64,000 bases of DNA from Pogostemon cablin (lineage: Eukaryota; Streptophyta; Magnoliopsida; Lamiales; Lamiaceae), in contig CM042955.1 of assembly GCA_023678885.1 (NCBI GenBank), positions 36,240,088-36,304,087 of the forward strand, given 5' to 3'. Made by a program: the position numbers and the translations under genes. Below the pieces are notes generated by a model. The model saw only the letters and a list, made by a program, of their open reading frames with translations. It searched no databases and was not told where the DNA came from. Below, piece after piece: positions 1 to 10,575 of this stretch; position 1 is the first letter of the stretch; every line of letters begins with the position of its first letter.

Positions 1-255
1 ATAAATTTTAAATTATAATTATATTTAATATTCTTATGATTATTTATTTAAATATATGCAAAATTTTTATATGATTTAAATTTTTTAAAATTAATTATTT
101 AAAAAAAAAATGGGGCGGGGCGGACCCGCCCCGTATGGGTTTGGGCACGGGTCCTATTATATAGGACCCATACGGGTCCGGGGCAGGTTCTCCAGAAATG
201 GGCCGGGTCCGGGTAGTTAACTACTCGGCCCAGACCCGGCCCGTTGACACCCCTA
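1..255. mobile_element. Right end of a hAT-type non-autonomous element
   Basis: A GC-rich subterminal block rich in GGGCGG, GGGTCC and GGCCCG ends in GTTGACACCCCTA at 243-255. Read outward this is TAGGGGTGTCAAC, a common plant hAT terminal sequence. The left part is AT-rich and is cut by the window edge. Athila LTR sequence resumes at 256, so the element probably inserted in that LTR. An imperfect palindrome GGGTCC...GGACCC lies near 150-172. No transposase is visible. Assignment rests on the terminus and GC-rich subterminal style; the second terminus and the 8-bp duplication are outside the window. Confidence 0.5.
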
Positions 256-1107
256 GACTCTGCCTTGTGGAATACGGACGCATCACTAAACCATGCATAT
301 CTACTCTATAGACACAAGTAAACATGCGTGTAACACGTGTGAATAACCTCGGAGCAAGAGATATAATTTCACCCCCCTTTCTAGGTACTATCAGTATCAA
401 TTATTTCCTCCTAGGATTGGTACTCTAACCCGATATAATCTCCCTTTATAGGTACTATAAAATTACCCTCTTTATCCTACTTAATAACCCGAATTCAATT
501 CAATTAATAAGTATTCATATATGATAGTTCTAATGAAGCTTCGGAGTCTCCTCACTTAGAATCATAACATAAAACCCTGCTCAACAGTGAACGCACTCAA
601 CCAATAACCATGTTATGTATTCAGACTCTACACAACGATTATTGATGCACAAAACGACTATGAGTATGGATTAAAAAGGCACAATCTTATATAAAATAAA
701 TCCACAAGTAGTGTTGTATGGAGTATACACATGGAAGTTCAATTAACTAGATAAAACCTTCACAGCCCTAGTTCTACCAAAAAGGCTCTAGCCCATGGTG
801 TTGTAGGAAACACACATGGGTGTTGGATAGATCTTACCCGGATGTCCAGAAAATACAAGATAAATTAGGAAACGAATAAACCTTAGATGTGGCGTCATCG
901 CGTCCTTCTCGCTCTTGAATCCTCCTCTTGGTTCTCCTCTTGATTCCACAAACGAATCTTCAAAGTGATGGATGGATGAAGGAAAGAATTATGGTGGGGG
1001 GTGATCCCCCTTTGTGGGGTGTTGTATGTTGTGGCCTCTCTTCTCCTCTCTTGTATTGTGTTGTGTTCCTCCGTGATTGGACGTCTTCCTTGACTGCATG
1101 CGCCTCC

Positions 1108-1114
1108 TTTTATA
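1108..1114 (-). promoter_or_regulatory. TATA box of LTR A
   Basis: The complement reads TATAAAA followed by GGAGGC, identical in context to TATA boxes at 12678 and 24950 in the other Athila LTRs. A GC-rich palindrome GGGGGTGATCCCCC (996-1010) would lie about 70 nt downstream of the predicted start. Confidence 0.6.
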
Positions 1115-1209
1115 CTTGTAATCACGTCTCCAGGGCTTGGAATGGGCTTTTCAAGTGATCACACGCGTTTTGGCCTCGAAAATCCGGATAAGGTAAGTTC
1201 CCGCACGTA

Positions 1210-1352
1210 GGTTCGACCTCGTCAAACAGGTCGAACCACTAGCCACAGGTCGAACCACAGGTCGAACCCTGCTACTGGACACATTCTGCACTTGGTTCGA
1301 CCTCTTGCACAGGTCGAACCACTCCCTCTTTGGTCGAACCACAGGTCGAACC
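1210..1352. repeat. GGTTCGACC/GGTCGAACC motif array in LTR A
   Basis: Seven or more copies of the 9-mer GGTTCGACC or its complement GGTCGAACC lie within 143 bp, in mixed orientation. The array is in the same LTR position as those at 12225-12582 and 24497-24854. Confidence 0.85.
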
Positions 1353-1907
1353 GATTTACGCAGTCTCTCCGTTTCACGTATAACTTTCACATCCGACCTC
1401 CGAATTGAGTGATTTTTGCACTCACGCGATTCTCTCTTCCTTGGCTTTCTATCCATATATAGAAATCATAAAAAGCTCCAAGAATTGAATATGTAACAGG
1501 CCATGGAATGTAGCACTGCAATTCTGTTCGGCACAGCTCGCGCGGCGTCACCATTTTGCTCATAACTTCCTCGTTCGGACTTCAATGATGGTTTTCTTTA
1601 CGCCAAAACGACCCTCTCTTCAGTGGTTTTCTAACCATATATCACATCAACAGTTTCAAGCTCCACAACAATACAAAATAATTATGAAATTTGGATGTGC
1701 GTTTTCAGTATTCTTGCTCAAATTGCACATTTTCTCCAACTTTGCACTTTTTCATCCTTTTTCCACCTAAAACACAATAAAACACCTCAAGTGCACATGA
1801 TTCTCACATATATCGAATATAAGACACTTGTGCTCATATAAGACTACAATATCAATCAAAAAAGTGTTAAATTGGATATTAAAACACGCTTATTTTCACT
1901 CTCATCA

Positions 1908-2793
1908 GGGGGTGATCCCCCCTTGTGGGGTGTAGTATTGTTGTGGCCTCTCTCATTCAATCTAATATAATCTCCCCCTTTTATACTCGTAAGCTCTCCT
2001 TATAGGCCTTGGATGGGCTTTTACTTGAGACATATGCCAAATTTGGTAAAAAAAACCCGAAACTACCAAAAATAGAACTAGCGACATTTTGTTAGACTTT
2101 ACCTTCAGAAGTCGAACAAGGCCTCCAAGTCGAGCAATAGTCGAGCAAGCTCTCTGTTAGTTTTTGGTCATTTTGCTCGACCAAACTTCATCTGCTCGAC
2201 CAAGATGATTCTGGTCGAGTAAGATAGTTTTGGTCGAGCAAGCTTGCGCCGTCTCACCATTTTGCGCATAACTTTCACATCCGACCTCTAATTTGAGTAA
2301 TTCTTATGCTCACGCGATCTTATCTTCCTTGGATTTCGATCCATATAAAGAACTCTAAAAAAATCTAACATTTGTTTATGTAACAAGTCATACAAAGTGG
2401 ACAGTCGTTCTGAGTAGGAGCAGCATGCGCGACGTCACCACTTTGATCATAACTTTCTCGTTTGGAATCGGATTGAAGTGTTCTTTACGCCAAAACGACC
2501 CTCTTTTCTGTAGCTTTCCATACATATATCATATTTCTAGTTTAGAGCTCTACAAAAATACAGAATAATTACAATTTGGACGTGCATTTTTTCAGCATTC
2601 TTACACAAATTGCACCTTTTCTCCAACTTTGCACTTTTGATCCTTTTTCCACCTAAAATACAATAAAACACCTTAAGTGCATCTTTTTCTATTATATATT
2701 GAATATAAGACACTTGTGCTAATATATAATAACAATTCTCATCAAAAAGGTGTTAAATTGGACAATCAAACACACTTATTTCCACTCTCATCA
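1908..2793 (-). repeat. Truncated 3' LTR of Athila element B
   Basis: Colinear with the outer part of the LTR at 7571-9422, including the GTCGAGCAAG-type repeats (2110-2250) and the 2280-2660 block. It starts TGATGAGAG at 2793 (minus) next to a polypurine tract and stops abruptly at 1908, at the palindrome GGGGGTGATCCCCC, where LTR A begins. The remaining half is missing or displaced, consistent with insertion of LTR A at the palindrome or a deletion there. Confidence 0.75.
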
Positions 2794-2808
2794 ATCCCCC
2801 AAACTTAC
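2794..2808 (-). other. Polypurine tract of element B
   Basis: The complement is GTAAGTTTGGGGGAT directly before the LTR start TGATGAG. The same GTAAGTTTGGGGG sequence precedes the 3' LTR of the plus-strand Athila element at 24266-24279. It would prime plus-strand DNA synthesis. Confidence 0.75.
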
Positions 2809-4570
2809 CCATTGCTCGTCCCGAGGCAACAAAATAAAAATAAAGAGAAAGAGAGTATGAAAATTAGCAGGGAAACAAGGACTATTATCAATACTCCATT
2901 CAAAATACAATTGTCCTTAACTTAGGTCATGCAACTCTCATTACATGTAATAATCAATTCATAGCATACAAGTTAAGACAATCACCACCAATTCAAATGC
3001 TCCATTCACATGTTCTCACAGGAAGTATATATCACTCGCACTCAAGTATAAAAGATATACACTTATGGCTAAGGTGTTTACGTTCAGATTCAACTCAAGT
3101 GCATGCGTAACCATAAGCTTGCCAAAAGTCTCAAACTCTCCACCACTAAAAGTATGATTCGACAATGAGATCAAAAAGGACTTTTAATAGGATGTAATGT
3201 TGGCTCTTTGGTTAAGGTAGGAAATATATGGACAATGTGACTCAAATAGTAGAGAACTAAAGTTGATTGATCACTTCAACTTTCATCCTCTCTTTCTTTT
3301 CAATGCAGACGATTTTCATTCCTTCTCCACCTTCAAGCACAACTATTTTTCTTTCTTCTCTTTTTTCCTTCTTCTTTTTTTGCTTTTCTCTCTAGGTACA
3401 AGTTTCGGGCACTACCTCGCACATCTTTCATCGGGTACTAGATTTAAGCACTACCCTAGGGTGTTTGATTCAATGGAGTACTAAATTTAAGCAATACTCC
3501 ATGATTTTCCTTAGATGCATTTTCAAGATCAATCACTACTTCAACACAAATTCATTCCTTCCCAAACTATTATCAAACTCCATCAACACACTTTGAAAAG
3601 CCAATCTCTTCTAGAAGGACAATCAAGGCTAAAAAAATTTAGAAGTTCAAAGTGGTTATTTCTCGTAAGCTGCCAAAGAATGAGGTTCTTAGGCTCAACG
3701 GGGCTAACTACGGATAAACATCATTAGGTAGGGAATTATTTGGCTAAGTGACTCATAATCTCAAGGATGGCCTAAAATCATCTCACATCATCTAACACAC
3801 ATGTAGTCTCAAGTAAGACAAGAGGCAAGTTCTAGAATACACACACAAGAACGATACTCACCAGAAAAGAAATATCATGTGATTATGTACATGATCAATG
3901 AGGCTCAAAATCTCACATGGGTTATAATATAATAGAGCATTTTTCATGATAAGTAATATCCCACAAGTACACATAGAACTTCATACCACAATATAACTCA
4001 AGTACGATTCCTTCATCAATTTCAAGAGTATATGAATTTCAGGCATAATTTAAAACAATATAAGCTCACATGGATCACCAAAAATATAAACTCAATCCTT
4101 CTACTCTATGAATTGAAAGCACATATAAAAATTAGAATAAGAAAACGAGGGCACCTGATTTTTCTTCTTTAAAACATGCACGAGCTCCTCGAGTTGCTTA
4201 ACTTTGTCAGGTCAAAGCCTCAGTGTAGAACTCGTCTTTTTCCCTCTTTTATCTTTTCTATCATAAAAAACTCAAGCACACCTCATCATCACAGATTAAT
4301 GAATAATAAAATAGGAGAACTATAAGAAAGAATCAATTGACTATCTAATTGACTCCACACACTAGAAACACCACTGAACACTAGGCAAATTGCAAAAAAT
4401 CGACACATCAAAACCTATTAAAGTTTCAACATACCGCAAAAAATCAATTCCCCTAGCAAACATTACAAAGAAAAGATTATACTCCTGGTGCTGCAATGAG
4501 GTAAGTACATCACACCCCAAACTTAGTAGAAACGTAAGTCGAAACTAAATTTGAAAAGAGATGTAATTGC
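2809..4570 (-). other. 3' non-coding region of element B, no gene seen
   Basis: About 1.76 kb of AT-rich sequence colinear in pieces with the region 22958-24266 of the plus-strand Athila element. Shared landmarks are the GGTAGTGCCC...GGTACC hairpins, the TTGGCAAGC/ATGGTTACGC stretch near 3110 and 23980, and the CCTCGGGACGAGCAA just before the polypurine tract. No open frame resembling the env-position protein remains; that gene appears deleted. Confidence 0.6.
3394..3502 (-). other. Three tandem small hairpins in element B 3' region
   Basis: Three hairpins lie at 3394-3417 (AGGTA/TACCT ends), 3433-3456 (GGGTA/TACCC) and 3473-3502 (ATGGAGTA/TACTCCAT, 8-bp stem). The loops are related: complements read GTGCCCGAAACTT, GTGCTTAAATCTA and TTGCTTAAATTTA. 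The stem sequence changes while pairing is kept. Equivalent hairpins are at 23618-23643 and 23702-23725 in the plus-strand element. Confidence 0.6.
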
Positions 4571-4739
4571 CGATTAGTAAGCACCTTAAATATAAAAATT
4601 TCTTACTCACACGAAAAAATAAAGCAACAAAATGGAAGGGCAAGCCCCCAACAGGCGCTCATGTTTAACGTCGGAGAGTCACGACAGAATACCGCTTTGT
4701 ACTACTGGATTAGAGGGCGGTCTTCTCGCATCCTCACCT

Positions 4740-5000
4740 TCAAGTACTTTTTTCCCTCTTCTTGTCTACACTCAACACCTCACCTTTCTTGGTCACAAAA
4801 ATATGATCCTTTGAATTACCTACCTCCCATGGCTGTCTAGACACCTCCTTGTCAATCTCCCACTCAAATTCAGAATCATCTGTCCTATTAAAATAAAGAT
4901 TAAACAAGTTAGAAATCACATCTATGCTCTTGCATGATTGAGTTTCCGTGGGCATCTTCATTGCTTGATCAAGAGAGAAAACCACATCTTCATTATCCAT
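4740..5000 (-). pseudogene. Athila protease-RT linker remnant
   Basis: A minus-strand frame contains DVVFSLDQAMKMPTETQ, closely matching EVLFNLDKAMKMPMESQ encoded at 16637-16687 in the plus-strand Athila element, i.e. the stretch just after the aspartic protease. Upstream protease and downstream RT are not recognisable, and the frame stops inside the deletion junction. Non-functional fragment. Confidence 0.65.
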
Positions 5001-5109
5001 CTGCAGTCATGTAAAGCATTCGGTGTGAAAACTAGTGCCGAATGAGGCATTTCAACCTCAGTTCGGTCATGAGTTCTGGTCAAACTAGGTATGTAGTAGT
5101 TGAACCGGG

Positions 5110-5926
5110 TAGAGCCATCAAAATGGGCTGGGCCCGTCAGGCCGAACCGCACCTGCCTATATAATTGGTGGGTTGGGCAGAGCATTTCTAGCCCGCACCG
5201 CGCCTAGGCCCGCATCGCCTAAGCCCGCCAAATGGTGGGTTGATGCGGGTTTGGCCAGCTCCGCCCAATCTAAGCCCGCCACATGTCAAACTCGAGAGAA
5301 ATGCCTAAAGTTTATCTTTCGTGTATTATGCTTTACAAAAGTTTACTGCTTTAAACATGTTCTTCTTTTAATTCTTGATTTAGTTTGAAAATTTAAAGAA
5401 AAAAATGTTGATTATGTTTAGGTAATTATTTTGTTTGGGGGGTAATTAATACTCCTATTTGTGTTTGTATTTATATTCTTGCATATTAGAAGAAAAAAAT
5501 TATGGAGTTTTCCAATTTGAATCAAAGTAATAATATATATGATATTAGAAATATGAACTCAAGTGGTAAATATAAGTAGAGAGAATTTTCAAATGTTTGG
5601 AACCTTTTTGTGAAGAGAGGAGTTGGTAAGAATGAAGATTCTATAGGGGAATCATGTTTATATTTTTAATTGTCTTGTTGATATTGTAGTATTTTGTACC
5701 ATTATTTTAGTATTTTATTTTAATAATATCATCACTAATTAAAAAGAAAAAAAGAAAAAAAATTGGCGGGTTGACCCGCCATAGCCCGCGATCTGCCTAT
5801 GAATGGGTTGGGCCAAACATTTCTAGCCCACAACCCGCCTAAGTCCGCCCGTTTAAGCCCGCCAAAATAGCAGGTTGAGGCAGATTTTGGCCCGCATCGC
5901 TCTGCTGGCCCATTTTGATGGATCTA
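5110..5926. mobile_element. hAT-type MITE inside element B gag
   Basis: Terminal inverted repeats TAGAGCCATCAAAATGGGC (5110-5128) and the complement of CCCATTTTGATGGATCTA (5909-5926) agree at most positions. Both ends carry long GC-rich subterminal repeats (GGCGGG, GCCCGCC, GGTTGGGC) around an AT-rich core (5400-5760). Flanks GAACCGGG (5102-5109) and GAATCGAG (5927-5934) match at 6 of 8 positions, as expected for a decayed 8-bp hAT duplication. There is no transposase reading frame. It splits the gag of element B. Confidence 0.65.
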
Positions 5927-7330
5927 GAATCGAGCTTTAGAAATTGCGTTCTCCACCGGACAGGTCGGTTCGACCACGGTTCGACCAACAGGGCTTGTTG
6001 AACCATGGTGATCGTGGTCGAACCATGCTTCAGACAAAACAGAGCGCTCCTCATAGGGTGGTTCGACCACGATTTGACCAACAAGACTGATCGAACCATG
6101 CTAGACGTGGTCAAATCGCACTTCAGATAAAATAGAGGATCGCGAACAGGATGGTTCGACCACGGTTCGATCAATCGAGTTGGTTGAACCATGAGGGTCT
6201 TGGTCGAACTGGTCGGCTGAAAGCTCCGAAGGTTGCCCAGGTGCTTGGTTCGACCTCCATGATGTGATTCGACCTGTTGGCTTGGTCGAATTGAGGTCGA
6301 ATCGTGCTCATAGAGCTTCAAAATTTGTTTCCGGCATCATCGGTCCCTCATACTGCATTCCAGACCTCAACGTGATAGCTTTATCCTCCAATGTTTGTGT
6401 CAATTGATTCACATTCGCGGCTATCTGACTCATTATAAAGGTAAGGTCCTTCAACTGCTTAGATAAATATGCATGATTAGCATTCATAGTAGCCTCAAGA
6501 CGATAAACTCTTGCATCATTCTTAGCCATGTATCGATTGAAGGTATCTTCAACACTCTTCATTTCGTGCTGCTTCATACTAGGCCCCCTTTGCGTCAACT
6601 CGGTAATCTACTTTTGCTGGGATTCTAGTAGCTTGTTGATGTTAGTTATGCTAGAGATGATCTCATAATCCCTATTTGGCTTCACCACTTGATATTCAAC
6701 CTGCGCTACCTTACCAACTACATATGATCCTCTTACTCTTTCCGTAGGCCAGTAACGTGAATTCATAGAGATGTCTTCAAACAACTTTTCTGCTTCAAGT
6801 GTTTCTTAGATAACAGCGCTCCTCCTGATGATGCATCAATAAAAACATGCGACTCACAATCCAATCCATAGTAGAAGATACTTATGTATTGAACCTTAGA
6901 AATTCCATGCTGTGGGCACCTCCTGAGCATATCTTTAAACCTATCCCACACCTCATAAAATTTCTCACTCTGATTCATAACAAATTGGGTGATCTCTTGC
7001 TTATTCTTAAGATCCTTGAGGGTGGCATGTATCTCTCCAAGAACTTTTGCTGCAGTTGGTCCCATATAGTGCAATCTATGGCATCAAGGGTTTCATACCA
7101 AGCTTCTGCCTTATCAATCAAAGAGAACTTGAATAGGGCGATCCTCCTAGCATTATCATTAATTCCAGCACCCTTCTGAGTGTATGCATAACCAAGGAAT
7201 CTTTTGAGATGCTGATATGGATCTTCAGAACAACCACCAGAAAAGGGATTCTTCTCCACCATGTTAATAAGAGCGGGATGTAACTCAAAATCATCATCTT
7301 CCCCCCTTGCTCCTATCAACACCATGTTGA
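5927..7330 (-). pseudogene. Decayed gag of Athila element B
   Basis: Minus-strand frames contain FELHPALINMVEKNPFSGG, DPYQHLKRFLGYAYTQKGAG, ALFKFSLIDKAEAWYETLD, LERYMPPSRI, YEVWDRFKDMLRRCPQHGI and FYYGLDCESHVFIDA. These parallel the plus-strand Athila gag (14100-14650) and the retrotransposon gag domain. The downstream stretch (6598-6308) matches the NRYMxKNDxRVxRLEA region of the plus-strand protein, then passes into the GGTTCGACC array. Frames change at about 7000 and 6760 and the C-terminus is out of frame, so no full protein is possible. Confidence 0.8.
5967..6302. repeat. GGTTCGACC motif array in element B gag
   Basis: About 15 exact or near copies of GGTTCGACC/GGTCGAACC lie in the C-terminal gag region, the same place as the array at 15414-15834. 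Many copies have drifted (GATTTGACC, GGTCAAATC). The LTRs of the same element instead carry a CTCGACCAA/GGTCGAGCAAG variant. Confidence 0.8.
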
Positions 7331-7544
7331 CAATCCCATAGTTCGTGAAAATTTCAAGTATGGTAACATTATCCGGATTCTGCCTTGCTCTGGTTATGTT
7401 TAGCTTAATGTGTTATTCCTTATTTCCTTCCTCTCCTTTTCCTAGTGCACAAGTACCTCAGAAAAATTTAAGGTAAGATAGAAATAAATAATCACAAATA
7501 AAGTCTTAATCAAACTAGAAATAATAAAATCGATAATAATAACC

Positions 7545-7564
7545 GTCTCAGGCAATGGCGCCAA
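7545..7564 (-). other. Primer-binding site of element B
   Basis: The complement TTGGCGCCATTGCCTGAGAC lies 6 nt (AGTTCT) inside the LTR end, the same spacer as in the plus-strand element, whose site is TGGCGCCGCTGCCGGGGA. It is a decayed version of the tRNA-Asp-type site used by Athila and related Gypsy elements. Confidence 0.7.
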
Positions 7565-7570
7565 GAACTT

Positions 7571-9422
7571 AATGAGCATTTTCTCAATTATCCTCATGTA
7601 TAAGGATATCAATTGTAGTTTCGACAGGCAACTAAGTGATTATCGAACCCAAAAGATGGCGTATTATCAATTTAATTATTTACTAAATTAATTAAGACAA
7701 GGCAATAATGTTTGAGGATTTAATTAGTAACTAATAAATAATTAATTAAAATAACAAATAAAATAAAATATCACTCGAAGAATACGAAAGTGGATCAAGT
7801 AGGAGAATAGGTAGCTCTAGGATAATCCAGTTTCACTCATTAATCTCCCTTTCGTGTGTTGATGTCCGACTCTGCCTTGTGAAATATGGATGCATCACTA
7901 AACCATGCATGTCTACTCTATACACATAAGTAAATATGCGTGTAATATGTGTGAATAACCTCGGAGCAAGAGATATAATTTCACCCCCTTTCTAGGTACT
8001 ATCAGTATCAATTATTTTCCTGGCCAATTGGTACTCTAACCCGATATGATCTCCCTTTATAGGTACTATAAAATTATCCTATTTATCCTACTTAATAACC
8101 TGAATTCAATTCAATTAATAAGTATTCATATATGATAGTTCTAATGAAGCTTCGGAGTCCCCTCACTTAGAATCATAACATGGAATCCTGTTCAGCGGTG
8201 AACGCACTCAATCTACAACCAAGATATATATTCAGACTCTATATACCAATTGAAGATGCACAAAACGACCTTGAATATGGATTAAGAAAGCACAATCATA
8301 TATAAAATCAATCCACAAGTAGTATTGTACGGAGTTTACACACGAAAGTTCAATTAATTCGTAAAAACCTTCACAACCCTAGTTCTACCAAAAAGGCTCT
8401 AGCCCATGATGTTACGAAGAACAATCATGGGTGTTGGATAGATCTTACCCGGATGTTTGGAAAATTAAAAGATAAATTAGAAAACGAAATAAACCCTAGA
8501 TGTGGGCATCGTCACATCCTTCTCCATTTTGAATCCTCCTTTTGGTTCTCCTCTTGATTCCACAGATGAATCTTCAAAGTGATGGATGGATGGAGGAAAG
8601 GATGTGGATGATGCTTGGGGGGTGACCCCCCTTGTGGGGTGTAGTATTGTTGTGGCCTCTCTCTCATTCAATCTAATCTAATCTCCCCCTTTTATACTTG
8701 TAAGCTCTCCTTATAGGCCTTGGATGGGCTTTTACTTGAGACATATGCCAAATTTGATAAAAGAAACCCGAAACTACCAAAAATAGAACTAGCGACATTT
8801 TGTTAGACTTGACCTTCAGAAGTCGAACAAGGCCTCAAAGTCGAGCATTGGTCGAGCAAGCTCTCTGTAAGTTTTTGGTCATTTTTCTCGACCAAACTTC
8901 ATCTGCCGACCAAGATGATTCTGGTCGAGCAAGATAATTTTGGTCGAGCAAGCTTGCGTCGTCTCACCATTTCGCGTATAACTTTCACATCCGATCTCTA
9001 ATTTGAGTAATTCTTATACTCACGCGATTTTATCTTCCTTGGCTTTCGATCCATATAAAGAACTCTAAAAAAATCCAACATTTGATTATGTAACAAGTCA
9101 TACAAAGTGGATAGTCGTTCTGAGCAGGAGCAGCTTGCGCAACGTCACCACTTTGATCATAACTTTCTCGTTTGGAGTCGGATTGAAGTGTTTTTTATGC
9201 CAAAACGACCTTCTCTTCTGTAGCTTTGCATTCATATATTACACTTCTAGTTTAGAGCTCCACAAAAATACAGAATAATTATAAAAGTTGGACATGCATT
9301 TTTCAGCATTCTTACACAAATTGCACCTTTTCTCCGACTTTGCACTTTTGATCATTTTTCCACCTAAAACACAATAAAACACCTCAAGTGAACCTTTTTC
9401 ACGCTTATTTCTACTCTCATCA
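7571..9422 (-). repeat. 5' LTR of Athila element B
   Basis: An 1852-bp LTR on the minus strand, TGATGAGAG at 9422 to ...CTCATT at 7571, colinear with 256-1907 and 1908-2793. TATA-type sequence (complement of TTTTATA near 8690-8696) is followed by the GC palindrome GGGGGGTGACCCCCC at 8617-8631, about +30 in the predicted transcript. The array 8821-8960 carries GGTCGAGCAAG/CTCGACCAA instead of GGTTCGACC. Confidence 0.75.
8821..8960. repeat. GTCGAGCAAG-type motif array in LTR B
   Basis: Repeated GTCGAGCA and its complement CTCGACCAA in mixed orientation, at the LTR position where subfamily A carries GGTTCGACC. The truncated LTR at 2110-2250 has the same variant. Confidence 0.75.
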
Positions 9423-10575
9423 GCTCTCGCAACATCAGTTGGTATCAGAGCAACTGATGCAATGATTATTGTAGTAGGGTGAGTTGAAATTGAATGATTA
9501 AAAAAAGAGAGTTTTCTCTTGTCCTATTTTATGGTATTCTTATGAATCAACATAGTTGAGAAGTCTATCTTCCGGTATTCTTTAAGAATCAATGGATTAT
9601 AGAGTTTGTTCTCGTATTATCATCCTTTTAATACGCTCTCGCTGCATCAGTTGGTAATCAAAGCCAAATTCTCGATGTTGGATTCGAGATTTCAAGTGGT
9701 TTATGATACCTTTTATAATGATCAGTCATCGTATGAAGATGATGTTATGCAGATCTACCAACAAAATGATTTGTTGGTGTCAATTCTATATATGATGGGC
9801 TACCGATTTTCGATGAATATTCTGACGAAGATTTGTGGTATGAACCTCCAATTTTCGATGAGTATATTGATTCGGTGGACATTATTAATTGTGGTTATGA
9901 TGATACACAATTTTTCAATACGGAGATTATGTGTAGTTCTTGGGAAGCGGATGGTGTTTTTGAGGTGGAATGTCAAAGTCAAAATTATACTTTGATTTTT
10001 GGTCAATTTGTTGAGATTGATGATGAAATGGCTAATATTGTTAAATCTTATGGTATTTTTGGAGATGAATCCATGTATGTTGCAATTATTTGGCTACAAG
10101 AGTTTAAGGATATTCCTGCATGTCTTCGAACCCGAACCTTTAGGATCGCTATTACGCAAGACTGGATTCAAGGGCGAATCCTTTTCAAGAGGAGAAGAAT
10201 GATGCAGAAAATTATAGTATAGATTAATTAGTATTGATATGATTTAATTTTGATTTGTTTCATTTAATTTTATAATAATTAGTATTAATGTTTTGATTTA
10301 TTTCCTTTATATAAGTTTATCATTAATGTAATAGATTTTGTTATCACCTATAAATAGGTGTTCTTATTATTGTATCCGAGAGTTGAATTGATTGATGAAA
10401 TGAGAGTTTGTCTCATGACCTCTTTTACGGTATTCTTATGAATCAACGTATTTGAGTTGTCTATTTTTCGTTATTCTTTATAAATCAACGGATTATAGAA
10501 TTTTGTTCTAAGTATCTTTATCTTTAATATGCTCTCGCTGCATCAGTTGGTAATCAGAGCCAAATTATCGATTGT
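9423..10575 (+). mobile_element. Small decayed LTR element with repeated primer sites
   Basis: A roughly 190-bp segment is repeated at about 9477-9670 and 10373-10570. It contains TATGGTATTCTTATGAATCAAC-like sequence, a second AATCAA(T/C)GGATTATAGA block and CTCTCGCTGCATCAGTTGGTAATCA(A/G)AGCC. The last part resembles an LTR end followed by an initiator-Met-type primer site. A third copy, CTCTCGCAACATCAGTTGGTATCAGAGC, lies at 9424-9451 beside the end of element B. TATAAATAGGTG near 10348 gives the second repeat a TATA box. This fits a short non-autonomous LTR element; exact LTR starts were not resolved. Confidence 0.5.
9675..10222 (+). pseudogene. Gag-like reading-frame remnant
   Basis: Between the two repeated segments a frame starts at ATG 9675 and shifts before 9833. 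The later frame contains the internal duplication PIFDEYSDED/PPIFDEYIDS (about 9806-9866), and a third frame near 10163-10220 contains SRANPFQEEKNDAEN. Acidic PIFDEY repeats and an ANPFQEE-type tail resemble C-terminal parts of plant Gypsy gag-like proteins, from memory of such sequences. At least two frame shifts; not functional. Confidence 0.4.

Larger units (their letters stand above)
256..1907 (-). repeat. Athila-type LTR (subfamily A), minus strand
   Basis: Read on the minus strand it begins TGATGAGAG at 1907 and runs colinearly with the LTRs at 12037-13674 and 24280-25946 and with the LTR at 7571-9422. Shared blocks include the conserved 3' part with AGGTACTATAAAATTA and the GAATTCAATTCAATTAATAA stretch. 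A TATA box (TATAAAA, complement of 1108-1114) is preserved. It carries the GGTTCGACC array at 1210-1352. Its far end is interrupted by the hAT terminus at 255. Its start abuts the truncated LTR of element B, so it is a solo LTR or the edge of an element continuing left. Confidence 0.75.
1908..9422 (-). mobile_element. Degenerate Athila-type Gypsy element B (minus)
   Basis: Order on the minus strand: 5' LTR (9422-7571), primer site (7564-7545), gag (7330-5927), protease-RT linker remnant (5000-4740), 3' non-coding region with hairpins (4570-2809), polypurine tract (2808-2794) and truncated 3' LTR (2793-1908). RT, RNase H and integrase are deleted: sequence equivalent to the end of pol (19930-19990 in the plus-strand element) appears at 4560-4620 almost directly next to the protease-RT remnant. 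A hAT MITE lies inside. The 5-bp flank after the 5' LTR is GCTCT at 9423-9427; the partner is lost. Confidence 0.75.

Noticed and set aside
3263..3727. Phe/Ser-rich short frames in the 3' region of element B
   Set aside because: They lie in non-coding sequence colinear with the plus-strand Athila 3' region and overlap the hairpins; not conserved as coding.
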